A DNA stretch of 54,987 nucleotides from Pseudomonadota bacterium (GTDB taxonomy: Bacteria > Pseudomonadota > Gammaproteobacteria > Pseudomonadales > Halieaceae). Shown in pieces: positions 26,560 to 40,398 of the stretch. A model generated the notes under the pieces. The model did not search any database, was not told the origin of the DNA, and was given only the letters and a program-made list of their open reading frames with translations. The stretch is from NCBI GenBank assembly GCA_002862405.1, contig PKCZ01000145.1, positions 1 through 54,987 on the forward strand. Reading direction: 5' to 3'. Made by a program: the position numbers and the translations under genes. Position 1 is the first letter of the stretch, and every line of letters starts with the position of its first letter.

Positions 26560-27762
26560 TCAGGCGGTTGTTTTCGACAGACCTAAGAGTTGCGCCACGT
26601 CTTTGATGAATACGCGCAGGTGCTCTTTTTTCTTCTTCTTCACCAGCTTTTTCTGTGTGTAGGCCTGCCACGTGAGTGTTTGAACGTCCTCGTCTTTACA
26701 CATTTCAACGAATTGCTCACGTCGCTTGTCGCTGTGATACCAGAAATATTGCAGTAGGCCCAAGGCGAAAAAAGTCCGGCCATGTAGCTTCATAAAGCGT
26801 TTTCGGGGTGCTCTTAAAGCGGTGGCTTTTCCCGTTACCAGGAACTCCTTGATGGCGTCAGCACTGAGGCGTCCACAGAGCATGGCGTAGTAAATGCCTT
26901 CCCCTGATGCAGGGGCCACGACACCGGCGGCATCACCAGAAACCAATAACGCTTTCCCGTCGTCCCATCGCTTCATGGGTTTCATGGGGATCGGGGCACC
27001 TTCTATCCGAATGGTTTCCGCCGTATCGAGGCCCGAGATGGCTCGTAGTTGATTGACAGACTTTTTTGCAGAGAAGTCTTTATGCGCGCTACCCACACCA
27101 ATACTGGCCGATTTTCCATGTGGGAAAACCCAAGCGTAGAAATCGGGTGATAAGCCTCCCTGGTACCAAACTTCACAGCGCTCGGGGTCGTAGTCCTCGG
27201 TTGCCGCTTCGGGTGCTTCGACAATTTCGTGGTAGGCCAGTACCCACGGGACGTCAGCGTGTTTTGGAATGCCTTGCCTTGCAACTTGTGAGCGAGCACC
27301 GTCAGCGCCCAGCACACAGCGCGCGGTGGCGGTTCTCGTCTCGGTTTCGTGGTCCTTGGAAATGTAGGTCACTCGAAGCGTGGTTTTATCGATGTACTCG
27401 ACCTTCTTGAAGGCGGCGAGCTCTAGGTCAGCACCAGCACGTTGAGCTCTCAGTCGCAGCCAAGGGTCAAATTCGTCTCTGTCCACCATGCCTACAAAGG
27501 TACCCTCGATGGGCATGTCAACTTTCTGAACCTTGGGTGAAATCATTCGCGCTGACTGGATTTCTGCTTTTAAGAGCGATCGAGGGATGTCGAACTCACC
27601 CAAAATACAGGGAGGAATCGCGCCACCACAGGGCTTAATTCTAAAAGCCCGTTCCAACAGTAGAACTTTGTGGCCAGCGAGCGCAATTTCGTGCGCTGCG
27701 GTCGCGCCCGACGGGCCGCCGCCCACAACGATCACATCGTAGTCTGTTTTTCTATCGCTCAT
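26560..27762 (-). CDS. bchP: Geranylgeranyl bacteriochlorophyll reductase
   Basis: Reduces three double bonds of the geranylgeranyl tail to phytyl in bacteriochlorophyll a, using NADPH. The 400 residues start with the FAD-binding VIVVGGGPSGATAAHEIA; further family blocks are LERAFRIKPCGGAIPP, VLGADGARSQVAR and SGDAAGVVAPASGEGIYYAM. It overlaps the upstream MFS gene by 4 bases (ATGA), showing translational coupling. Confidence 0.96.
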   Translation of the reverse strand: MSDRKTDYDVIVVGGGPSGATAAHEIALAGHKVLLLERAFRIKPCGGAIPPCILGEFDIPRSLLKAEIQSARMISPKVQKVDMPIEGTFVGMVDRDEFDPWLRLRAQRAGADLELAAFKKVEYIDKTTLRVTYISKDHETETRTATARCVLGADGARSQVARQGIPKHADVPWVLAYHEIVEAPEAATEDYDPERCEVWYQGGLSPDFYAWVFPHGKSASIGVGSAHKDFSAKKSVNQLRAISGLDTAETIRIEGAPIPMKPMKRWDDGKALLVSGDAAGVVAPASGEGIYYAMLCGRLSADAIKEFLVTGKATALRAPRKRFMKLHGRTFFALGLLQYFWYHSDKRREQFVEMCKDEDVQTLTWQAYTQKKLVKKKKKEHLRVFIKDVAQLLGLSKTTA

Positions 27763-29120
27763 GGGTTGACTCCCCCGAGTTTATTTTTGAGTGCAAAGGT
27801 GTTGTCAACGTCCGCGTCTTTCGTATCGGCGTTCACGTGTTGATCAATGTTAAATATGAGGCTGGCTGCCCATACAAATAAGGCTGCTTCTGCGAGGAAG
27901 ACGAGGCCATAGGACGCCGCTGGATTGCTCAACCAGAGCCCAGTGACATCGACTGCTACCGTACCGAGGAATCCCCCCATCGCAAATGAGATCGCCTGAG
28001 CTGCGCCCCACAAGCCCATTCGGAGTCCGTCGCGTTGCTTACGCCCTTGACCTGCGAGCATCATCATTCCGCCGATGGCCGCGACAGCAAAACTGCCGTT
28101 AGCAGCGCCTAAAACAAAGACATTGAGGTTGATTGGCCAGTTCGTACTTGTCATCCCGCCAAAAGCCAGCAAGGTCAGGGAGATGGCTGAGACAAGACAT
28201 CCGCCGCGTATCCAGAGGTGCAGGACATGGCGGGTCCGGGATTTAAACGCGTAGGTGGAAACCGCCATTGCGAACATTCCCAGCAACATACCAGCGTGTT
28301 GAGTGCCTGCCAGCGCCGTTGTCTCACCAACAGTCCATCCGAAGGTCAGTCCGACAAATGGCTCGAGAATAAGATCCTGCGCGCTGTACGCCAGCATCGA
28401 TGCGAAGACAAAAATGGTGAATCGGCGGGCATGATCCTCGCCCCACACTTCCTTGACAGCTTCCGTAAATGGGGGTTTCTTCTCTGGCTCAGTACCGCTT
28501 TTCACGGCGGGCTCAGTTGGTTTTTCAATCCCGATGATAGCAGTGAAGGTGACTACGAGGGCTATTGCCGCTGTGCCACAAACAACAGTCAGGAGCCTTG
28601 CTTCCGAGAATGGATCTAACAGTTGGCCTGTAATACCACCAGTGACTGCGAAGCCCATGATCATCATGAACCACACCAAAGAGGCGGCGGCAGGCTTTCG
28701 TTGATCGCTCACTTGCTTTGATAGAAGAACCAGAAGTGAAGTGCCTGCGGCTCCTGATCCCACGCCGATAAGAAGATAACCCAAGGCGGCAACGACGTGT
28801 CCAATCCAACCAAGCTGATTGGCCAAGGTGGCGCCATAGGCTGCGGTCATGCTTCCGATAGCCAGGATGATCATACCGCCAACGATCCATGGGGTGCGTC
28901 GACCGCCCGCGTCACTCCCATAGCCAATATAGGGCCGTGCTAGTTGTACTACGTGGTGCAATGTAATCAGGAAGCCTGGGACGGATGCCGCCAGTGCGTA
29001 CTCCACGACCATAATTCGATTAAGGGTGTTGGTCGGTAAAAAGATGAGGGCGCCGAGACAGGTTTGAATTAGCCCCAATCGAACAATAGCAAGCCACGAG
29101 AGAGTTTTTAGCTCAGCCAA
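27759..29120 (-). CDS. PucC-family (BCD) transporter-like protein between bchG and bchP
   Basis: 453-residue major facilitator-type protein with about twelve hydrophobic segments. The family mark NTLNRIMVVEYALAAS is in the first loop, and RTPWIVGG follows, as in PucC, LhaA and the bch2/ORF428 group. Members assist light-harvesting complex assembly or deliver bacteriochlorophyll. The place between bchG and bchP is that of ORF428 in Rhodobacter. It overlaps bchG by 8 bases. A second family member (lhaA) is at 40392. Confidence 0.93.
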   Translation of the reverse strand: MAELKTLSWLAIVRLGLIQTCLGALIFLPTNTLNRIMVVEYALAASVPGFLITLHHVVQLARPYIGYGSDAGGRRTPWIVGGMIILAIGSMTAAYGATLANQLGWIGHVVAALGYLLIGVGSGAAGTSLLVLLSKQVSDQRKPAAASLVWFMMIMGFAVTGGITGQLLDPFSEARLLTVVCGTAAIALVVTFTAIIGIEKPTEPAVKSGTEPEKKPPFTEAVKEVWGEDHARRFTIFVFASMLAYSAQDLILEPFVGLTFGWTVGETTALAGTQHAGMLLGMFAMAVSTYAFKSRTRHVLHLWIRGGCLVSAISLTLLAFGGMTSTNWPINLNVFVLGAANGSFAVAAIGGMMMLAGQGRKQRDGLRMGLWGAAQAISFAMGGFLGTVAVDVTGLWLSNPAASYGLVFLAEAALFVWAASLIFNIDQHVNADTKDADVDNTFALKNKLGGVNP

Positions 29121-30024
29121 AATGACCTCCCATTGCGAGTGCAGAGACCATCATGCCCGAGACGTATTGAGTGACGCCCACACCGTTGTACCACGGAGCA
29201 AGTTGACGCGGATTTGTCAGGAATCGAAGCATCGCTAACAGCTGGCCGCCAATCAAAACAGCAACCAGGCCAGCAGCGACAGTATGCCCCCAGGTTGCCA
29301 GTAACCAGAGGACGCCGAGCTGGGGAGTGATCATGACGAGACATGCGAATTTGGCGGCGCGCTCGGGTCCCATTTGGACCGGAAGCGTTCTAATGCCCAC
29401 CGCGATATCACCGTCGATGGCTTTAAAGTCATTCAAGGTCATGATGCCATGCGCTCCCAGACTATAAAGCGCCGCAATGATTAAAATAGAAGTGCTGGGA
29501 AGCTGACCGCCGATCACAATCGCGGCGCCCGTAATCCAGGCTAATCCCTCGTAGCTCACGGCAACGGAGAGGTTTCCCCACCACCCGTTTTGTTTTAGGC
29601 GAAGCGGGGGCGCGCTGTAGGCCCAAGCTAGAAGCAGTCCAACCGCTGTTGCGCCTGCAACCCACGGGCCGAGCACGAAACTCCAGGCCTGCGCAATGAC
29701 GCACCACACGAAAGCAAATCGAAGCGCGGCTAATTCTGAGACACGACCAGAAGGAATCGGTCTGTCCGGTTCGTTCAGTGCATCAACCTCTCGATCGTGC
29801 CAATCGTTGATGATTTGGCTCGCTCCGCAGACCAATGGGCCGGTCAGTAATATTCCGGCAAGGAAAAGCCAGGGCGCCTGGAAAGGGGTTATGCCACCCG
29901 ATACAAGACCGCACATGAGTGCCCACATGGGTGGAAACCACGTAATCGGTTTAAGGAGCTGAATGAAATCGGCGATGGACGCGCCCGATGTTGCTCCCGG
30001 GTTTACAGCCGTAGAATTGCTCAT
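29113..30024 (-). CDS. bchG: Bacteriochlorophyll a synthase
   Basis: UbiA-type membrane prenyltransferase that attaches geranylgeranyl or phytyl diphosphate to bacteriochlorophyllide a. The Asp-rich site is in NDWHDREVDALNEPDRP, and a second one in NDFKAIDGD; LLKPITWFPPMWALMCG is the family N-terminus. 303 residues from the ATG at 30024; an upstream ATG at 30063 would add 13 residues. Neither has a clear ribosome-binding site. A perfect 8-bp hairpin lies just before 30024, so either translation is regulated or the longer start is used. Confidence 0.95.
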   Translation of the reverse strand: MSNSTAVNPGATSGASIADFIQLLKPITWFPPMWALMCGLVSGGITPFQAPWLFLAGILLTGPLVCGASQIINDWHDREVDALNEPDRPIPSGRVSELAALRFAFVWCVIAQAWSFVLGPWVAGATAVGLLLAWAYSAPPLRLKQNGWWGNLSVAVSYEGLAWITGAAIVIGGQLPSTSILIIAALYSLGAHGIMTLNDFKAIDGDIAVGIRTLPVQMGPERAAKFACLVMITPQLGVLWLLATWGHTVAAGLVAVLIGGQLLAMLRFLTNPRQLAPWYNGVGVTQYVSGMMVSALAMGGHFG

Positions 30025-30025
30025 G

Positions 30026-30046
30026 CCAGCATGGTGTACATGCTGG
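30026..30046 (-). promoter_or_regulatory. Hairpin directly before the bchG start
   Basis: CCAGCATG (30026-30033) and CATGCTGG (30039-30046) are perfect complements around a 5-base loop, ending two bases before the ATG at 30024. In the mRNA it would cover the ribosome-binding region. Confidence 0.5.
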
Positions 30047-30091
30047 GACAAACAGTCAATCATTCATGACAATTTAATAGTAATTAAATAT

Positions 30092-31468
30092 TTACAGTAC
30101 GTCTCGATCGCCATCGACTTCGGCATCGCCTAGATCAAAGCGACGCAACTTTGTATACAAACTTTGACGGCTAAGACCGAGTAATTCGGCTGCTGAAGCG
30201 CGATTTCCACTGGTCAATTTAAGCGCGGCCTCTATACAGAGCGCTTCTATGACATCGGTCGACTCACGGACTAGTTCTTTTAAAGGTACACGACCTACGC
30301 GGCCTGTAATCTGTTCGATAGAGCGGGGCAAATGATCGTCGACGGATTGATCTGGCGTAATCCGCCTGCCAATGTCTCTTACAAAGAGCATGACACGTGT
30401 AGAGCCATTTTTACCGACCCTGGCCACCGACAATTCGATATCCACGGAGGATTCGGTTTCGGTCCTGAGAGTGGTCGAATACAAGCGTACGGATCCTTCT
30501 TGTTTGGAGTGATCCAGTACAATATTGAGATCGACGGCTGATCTGCCTATCCAGCGATCGGCCCTGCGGCCCTCAACGAGTTCTGGCGATACGATGCCGG
30601 CCATTTCTAAGAATGCATTATTGGCGGCTAAGACGATGCCTTGCTCATCCAGCTCCAAAATGCCGTCAGGTGCGTCGCTGAAAAAAGACTGAAACTCTGC
30701 ACCTGTAAGGTCGCGTTTGCTGTCATCCCTTAGCCGAATTAAGAGGCGTCCCTCGCCCGACTGGCGAAGATACGTAATCGCAATGTTTAGTTCTAAACCC
30801 GCGTCAGTATTGATCATTCCGTCTACGGTAGTAGTAACTGATCGCGCTTCCCGAGTCAGTCTATCGAGGGTGTTTCTTGCGTCATCACCGAGTCCGAGAG
30901 GAAAAGGTTTGCCCACTAGAGTGGCGCCAGCGCCAGCCAGTAATGTGGCTGCTACCGGATTTGCTTCAAGTATGCGGCCACTGGAATCGTCAACCACAAT
31001 AAACCCCTCAGAAACCATGTCTAGTAAGCGACGGTAGCGTGCCTCAAGTCGTCGTTTAGACCAGTAATCGCGTTCCATGGCGTGCTGAGCGTTCAGTAGC
31101 TGGTGTCTCAGACTCGCCTCCGGTAGTAGATCAATGGCTGCTACTTTGACATCGCCGGAATCAGCCTCTGCGCAAATCCAGCAAAGCAAGGGGACGCTGT
31201 TGCCACTGCGCGGTTCGATCGACGTATCGCACCGGACCGCTACGCCTTTATTGCGTCTTGCCTCGTCTAATCGCGACTCCAACTGAGCCCGTGAATCATC
31301 GCCCACAAGTTCGCTCAGCGGACGGCCAATCAGCTCTTCCGGTTGCAGGCTGCTTGAGGGACCGTTGACGCTGGCGTCGAGAATAATGCCGTTTTCATTG
31401 ACGAGGAATTGAAGACTTGCGAGGTGCTGAAGCAAGAGGTCGGAAGAGGGCGCTGATACGGTATTCAC
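30092..31468 (-). CDS. ppsR: Transcriptional regulator PpsR/CrtJ
   Basis: 458 residues. The layout is N-terminal PAS-like domain, coiled linker (about 125-150), PAS1 (DMVSEGFIVVDDSSGRILEANP), PAS2 (FFSDAPDGILELDEQGIVLAANN) and a C-terminal Fis-type helix-turn-helix (SAAELLGLSRQSLYTKLRRF). PpsR represses bch, crt and puc/puf genes under oxygen, at TGT-N12-ACA. Cysteines are few: Cys411 at the start of the DNA-binding domain and three near residues 80-100; the inter-PAS cysteine that forms the redox disulfide in Rhodobacter is absent. It is divergent from bchF and upstream of bchG on the same strand. Confidence 0.93.
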   Translation of the reverse strand: MNTVSAPSSDLLLQHLASLQFLVNENGIILDASVNGPSSSLQPEELIGRPLSELVGDDSRAQLESRLDEARRNKGVAVRCDTSIEPRSGNSVPLLCWICAEADSGDVKVAAIDLLPEASLRHQLLNAQHAMERDYWSKRRLEARYRRLLDMVSEGFIVVDDSSGRILEANPVAATLLAGAGATLVGKPFPLGLGDDARNTLDRLTREARSVTTTVDGMINTDAGLELNIAITYLRQSGEGRLLIRLRDDSKRDLTGAEFQSFFSDAPDGILELDEQGIVLAANNAFLEMAGIVSPELVEGRRADRWIGRSAVDLNIVLDHSKQEGSVRLYSTTLRTETESSVDIELSVARVGKNGSTRVMLFVRDIGRRITPDQSVDDHLPRSIEQITGRVGRVPLKELVRESTDVIEALCIEAALKLTSGNRASAAELLGLSRQSLYTKLRRFDLGDAEVDGDRDVL

Positions 31469-31621
31469 TGCGAGTACTACTCCGATACTACAAAACGCGG
31501 CTCAGGCGTGACTATTGTCTTAGAAATCCGAATGTTACACAGCAGGGCAAGGGTCGTCATCATTATCTTTACACTTCCATGGTGATATATTTAATACGTC
31601 CATTTTTGAGTTCAAGATCAC

Positions 31622-31639
31622 TGTAATATTTAGTTGACA
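31622..31639. promoter_or_regulatory. PpsR-type operator in the ppsR/bchF gap
   Basis: TGT (31622-31624), twelve bases, ACA (31637-31639): the exact PpsR/CrtJ consensus TGT-N12-ACA. The right half is part of a -35 TTGACA for bchF (31634-31639), so bound PpsR would exclude RNA polymerase. Confidence 0.72.
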
Positions 31640-31662
31640 CCTATATAGCTGAACACTACCCT
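31634..31662 (+). promoter_or_regulatory. Probable bchF promoter
   Basis: Consensus -35 TTGACA (31634-31639), 17-base spacer, weak -10 TACCCT (31657-31662). The start of transcription would be near 31669, 50 bases before bchF. The -35 overlaps the PpsR operator. Confidence 0.5.
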
Positions 31663-31686
31663 GCAAGTTAATAAGATGACGATAAA

Positions 31687-31703
31687 TGTGCGTGTTGCGT
31701 ACA
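31687..31703. promoter_or_regulatory. Second, imperfect PpsR-like site before bchF
   Basis: TGT (31687-31689) and ACA (31701-31703) with eleven bases between. It lies 65 bases from the first site and next to the bchF ribosome-binding site. PpsR often binds pairs of sites; the one-base shorter spacing makes this uncertain. Confidence 0.4.
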
Positions 31704-31719
31704 GAGCGGGGAAAGTGGC

Positions 31720-32250
31720 GTGAGTGATAATAAAAATGAAATAAACGGCACAGGTTTTTACACATTGGAGCAAAAGTGGCGCCGAGACGAAACAGTATGG
31801 ACGTTGGTGCAGGGCGTGCTCGCGCCGGTTCAGTTTTTGATCTTCGCAATCAGCGCAGTTTTCGTTGTGAATTTCCTGCTGAATGGGACCGGGCTATTTG
31901 CTGCCACCGTTTCGGTAGTTATAAAAACCGGCGTTCTCTACACCATCATGGTTACCGGAGCGATCTGGGAAAAGGTCGTCTTTGGTCGTTACCTCTTTGC
32001 ACCGGCGTTTTTCTGGGAAGACGTGGTGAGTATGGGTGTCATTGCGCTCCATACGCTCTATCTCGTCATGTTGTTAGCGGGCTGGGGTACACCGCAGGAG
32101 CAAATGTGGATGGCACTTGCAGCCTATGCAGCTTATGTAGTGAATGCGGTTCAATTCCTCCGCAAGTTTCAGCTAGCAAGATCATCGTCAACAGGTTCTT
32201 TAGGTGACGAATATATAATTGAAGACGTGCCCTTGGTCGCGCGCTTATGA
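31720..32250 (+). CDS. bchF: 3-vinyl bacteriochlorophyllide hydratase
   Basis: Hydrates the 3-vinyl group of (bacterio)chlorophyllide. 176 residues with the family block WTLVQGVLAPVQFLIF and GAIWEKVVFGRYLFAPAFFW, and four hydrophobic segments. The start is GTG at 31720 after GGGGAAAG. First gene of the rightward unit bchF-N-B-H-L-M-lhaA-puh; its end overlaps bchN by 4 bases (ATGA). Confidence 0.95.
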   Translation: MSDNKNEINGTGFYTLEQKWRRDETVWTLVQGVLAPVQFLIFAISAVFVVNFLLNGTGLFAATVSVVIKTGVLYTIMVTGAIWEKVVFGRYLFAPAFFWEDVVSMGVIALHTLYLVMLLAGWGTPQEQMWMALAAYAAYVVNAVQFLRKFQLARSSSTGSLGDEYIIEDVPLVARL

Positions 32251-33536
32251 GCTCCGTAATAGCAAGTACGGTCGGTGAACATCATCCGGGCCCTCAGAAG
32301 CAAGAGCGGGGTCAAAGAGCTGTCTTCTGCGGTCTCACATCCATTATTTGGTTACATCGCCGTATTCAGGATGCCTTCTTCCTTGTTGTGGGCTCGCGTA
32401 CTTGTGCGCACCTCATTCAATCGGCTGCGGGCGTGATGATCTTTGCGGAGCCACGTTTTGCGACCGCCATCCTGGGAGAGCGAGACCTCGCTGGTATGGC
32501 AGATTGCCATGAAGAGCTTGATCGCGTTGTGAGCGAATTGATTGCACGTCGCCCGGGTATTAATCGCCTGTTCCTTGTAGGCTCCTGTCCGTCCGAGGTG
32601 ATCAAGCTTGATCTAGAGACGGCTGCGGCCAAGTTACAAGTCAAACATGAGAATCGTGTGCGTATTTCCGCGTTTAGCGGAAGCGGCATTGAAACAACCT
32701 TTACCCAAGGTGAGGACCAGTGCCTGAAGAGCACGGTTGCCGAGTTGCCGACACTGGGAGCCTCCGAGGACAACCTCATTGTATTGGGCACGGTTTCGGA
32801 CATCGTGGAGGATCAGTTCCGGCGGTTATTCGATGACCTAGATATCAAAAATATCCACTTTTATCCCGGGCGAAAGGCGGGTGATTTACCTGCCGTGGGC
32901 AAAGGCACGCGGGTTATCGCAGCGCAACCGTTTGTTGGTGAAACGGCACGCGCCTTGATAGACCGTGATGCTGAGTTAATTAGCGCACCCTTCCCGTTGG
33001 GTGCTGAAGGGAGTAAGGCCTGGTTTGAGGCCGCTGCCGAGGCATACGGTGTCGATTCGGAGCGGACACAGCAAGTGCTTGAAATGCCGTATCAGCGCGC
33101 AAAACGTGCAGTGTCGGTTCATCGCTCAAAGCTCGAGGGAAAACGGATTCATTTCCTGCCTGATTCGCAACTTGAAATTCCCATGGCCCGTTTCCTATCA
33201 GAGGAGTGCGACCTGAGTGTCAATGAGATTGGCACCCCCTTTCATGATCAATTAGTGATGCGTGGAGAATTAGCTCGCCTGCCACAGGATGTACCCATGG
33301 TCGAGGGGCAGGATCTCGACCCGGCCTTAGCTCGTGTTCGAGCCGCGCGTCCCGACTTAACTGTCTGCGGGATGGGTATTGCCAACGCGCTGGAGTCCGA
33401 GGGGCTCCGGACTAAGTGGTCCATTGAACTTGTTTTCTCGCCCGTGCAGGGATTTGACCAGGCCGGAGATCTGGCAGGTCTTTTTGCCAAGCCATTGGCG
33501 CGCGAGGAGATACTGGAGGTCGGATCATGGAGCTGA
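32247..33536 (+). CDS. bchN: Light-independent protochlorophyllide reductase subunit N
   Basis: 429 residues. BchN pairs with BchB to form the nitrogenase-like catalytic part that reduces ring D of protochlorophyllide. The three cysteines for the shared 4Fe-4S cluster are visible in [16 protein letters not shown] and VGSCPSEV. The start ATG overlaps the end of bchF and its 3' end overlaps bchB by 10 bases. The enzyme is oxygen-sensitive, which is notable beside an oxygen-requiring cyclase. Confidence 0.97.
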   Translation: MSSVIASTVGEHHPGPQKQERGQRAVFCGLTSIIWLHRRIQDAFFLVVGSRTCAHLIQSAAGVMIFAEPRFATAILGERDLAGMADCHEELDRVVSELIARRPGINRLFLVGSCPSEVIKLDLETAAAKLQVKHENRVRISAFSGSGIETTFTQGEDQCLKSTVAELPTLGASEDNLIVLGTVSDIVEDQFRRLFDDLDIKNIHFYPGRKAGDLPAVGKGTRVIAAQPFVGETARALIDRDAELISAPFPLGAEGSKAWFEAAAEAYGVDSERTQQVLEMPYQRAKRAVSVHRSKLEGKRIHFLPDSQLEIPMARFLSEECDLSVNEIGTPFHDQLVMRGELARLPQDVPMVEGQDLDPALARVRAARPDLTVCGMGIANALESEGLRTKWSIELVFSPVQGFDQAGDLAGLFAKPLAREEILEVGSWS

Positions 33537-35057
33537 CGCTTTGGACCTATGAGGGTCCTCCCCACGTGGGTGCGATCCGCATTGCTGCGTCGATGCGCGA
33601 CGTTCACCTGATGCTGCACTCACCACAGGGTGACACCTACGCTGATTTGCTGTTCACCATGATTGAGCGTGAAGGCCGACGGCCACCGGTGACCTACACG
33701 ACGTTTCAAGCGCGTGACCTAGGTTCCTCGACAGCCGAGATGGTTGTGAATTCATTGCGTGAATCTGCCGAGCGCTTCAAGCCTCAGGTATTAATGGTGG
33801 CGGATTCATGCACCGCTGAACTGATTCAAGATCAGCCGGGGGCTCTGGCTTTAGGTGCCGATCTACCAGTACCCGTGATCCCCCTGGAGATGGCCGCTTA
33901 TACGCGAAAAGAGAACTGGGGTGCGGCGGAGACGTTTTATCAATTGGTGCGGGGACTGCTGTCCCGTCAAGCCCCGCCTCCTGGCAGCGAGCGGCCACCG
34001 CGAGACGCCAATACACGACCGAGTGTGAATCTTCTTGGGCCTACTAAGCTTGGATTCAGGTGTCGTGATGACGTGGTCGAGATAGAGCGCTTGCTCAACT
34101 CAATGGGCATTGACGTCAATGTGGTTGCGCCTCTCGGCGCATCCCCACAGGACTTACAGGCCATCCCCAAGGCTGATGCCAACGTCAATCTTTGCCCTGA
34201 GGTCTCCGATTTGACTTGTAGTTGGCTTGCTCGCACATTCGGAATGCCAACGATTAGCACGATTCCAATGGGCTGGGGTGCTACGCGAGATTTTATCGCC
34301 GAGGTCGCTACCACCCTGGATATAGATATCAATGTTGACGCAGTCGGTGAATCTCGTTTGCCTTGGTATTCACGTTCTATCGACTCGACCTATCTAACCG
34401 GAAAGCGTGTGTTTGTGTTTGCTGACGGAAGCCACGCGATTGCCGCCGCACGGGTTGCTCGCGATGAAATGGGCTTTGAGGTTGTCGGTTTAGGGACCTA
34501 CAGCAGGGAGCGAGCTCGTGATGTTCGTGCGGCTGCCAAAGAATACGGGTTAGAGGCACTCATTACCGATAATTACCTTGAGGTTGAAGCTAAAGTCCAA
34601 GAGCTGCAGCCCGAGATGGTCTTGGGAACCCAGATGGAGCGACATATTGCTAAACGTCTGGGGATTCCGTGTGCTGTCATATCCACTCCCGCCCACGTCC
34701 AGGATTACCCGGCCCGATACTCGCCACAGATGGGGTTCGAGGGTGCGAATGTACTGTTCGATACCTGGGTTCACCCTCTGATCATGGGTCTCGAAGAGCA
34801 TCTCTTGCACATGTTCCGTGATGATTTTGAGTTCAACGACAGCGTTGGACCCTCCCATTTGGGAAGTGAGGGCGAGGGCGCACGAGCGCAAGACACCTCA
34901 GGGGGTCATCAAACCGATGACGGGGCCGTCGTCTGGGCGTTTGAAGCCGAGAAAGAGCTAAAAAAGATTCCATTTTTTGTCAGAGGAAAGGCTCGTCGAA
35001 ATACAGAGAGATTTGCCGTTGAGCACGGACTTACCACTATCGAAGTAGACACGCTCT

Positions 35058-35086
<29 letters not shown>
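33527..35086 (+). CDS. bchB: Light-independent protochlorophyllide reductase subunit B
   Basis: 519 residues. Contributes an aspartate and one face of the 4Fe-4S cluster with BchN and binds substrate. It begins [18 protein letters not shown] and has [15 protein letters not shown] and [15 protein letters not shown]. The last about 45 residues ([15 protein letters not shown]) form the PCP_red domain. It overlaps bchH by 29 bases. Confidence 0.97.
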
Positions 35087-39693
<4,607 letters not shown>

Positions 39694-39694
<1 letters not shown>

Positions 39695-40398
39695 TGGCTC
39701 ATGTGAACTACCAACAGCGGCGCCAACAGATCGAGCATTACTTCGATCGCACGGCCGCGGACGTCTGGGCGCGACTGACCTCAGACGAGCCTGTGAGTGG
39801 CATTCGTGAAACGGTGCGCGCGGGTCGCGAGGAAATGCGAAATACCTTGCTGAGTTGGTTGCCTGAGGACTTGTCCGGTCGGCAGGTGTTGGATGCGGGC
39901 TGTGGCACTGGCGTTATCTCCATCGAGCTTGCGAAGCGTGGTGCTGAGGTGATCGCCGTCGATTTGTCACAGTCCCTGATTGAGCTCGCAAATGAGCGTT
40001 ATTCGACGATGGACGAGTACCACCGCATTCAATTCATTGTCGGTGATATGCGGCAATTAGAAGGTGAGCGTTTCGATCATGTGCTGGCGATGGACTCCAT
40101 CATTCACTACGCAGCCCAGGATGGGCTTAGGACGCTTGAGACGCTGGCGGACAGTGTTGATGAGTCGATGGTATTCACTTTCGCACCCAAGACCCTGCCG
40201 CTCGCGGCGATGCATGCTGTCGGAAAGTTTTTCCCTCGCAGCGATCGTGCGCCCGCCATCGAGCCAATTGCTCCCGCCGTTCTTTTGAGGTCGCTCGATA
40301 AATCGTCTGAATTGAGTGATTGGAAGGTGGGTCGAGAACACAGAGTTTCAACGGGCTTTTACACGTCTCAAGCAATGGAGTTAGTCAGAGAATGCTGA
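39694..40398 (+). CDS. bchM: Mg-protoporphyrin IX O-methyltransferase
   Basis: Transfers a methyl from S-adenosylmethionine to the Mg-protoporphyrin propionate, making the substrate of AcsF. 234 residues; SAM motif I is VLDAGCGTGVISIELAKRG, with VIAVDLSQSLIELA next. Start ATG at 39694 within TGATG of the bchL end. Overlaps lhaA by 7 bases. Confidence 0.95.

Noticed and set aside
30035-30050. TGT-N10-ACA near the bchG start
   Set aside because: Spacing is two bases short of the PpsR consensus and most of it is explained by the perfect hairpin at 30026-30046.
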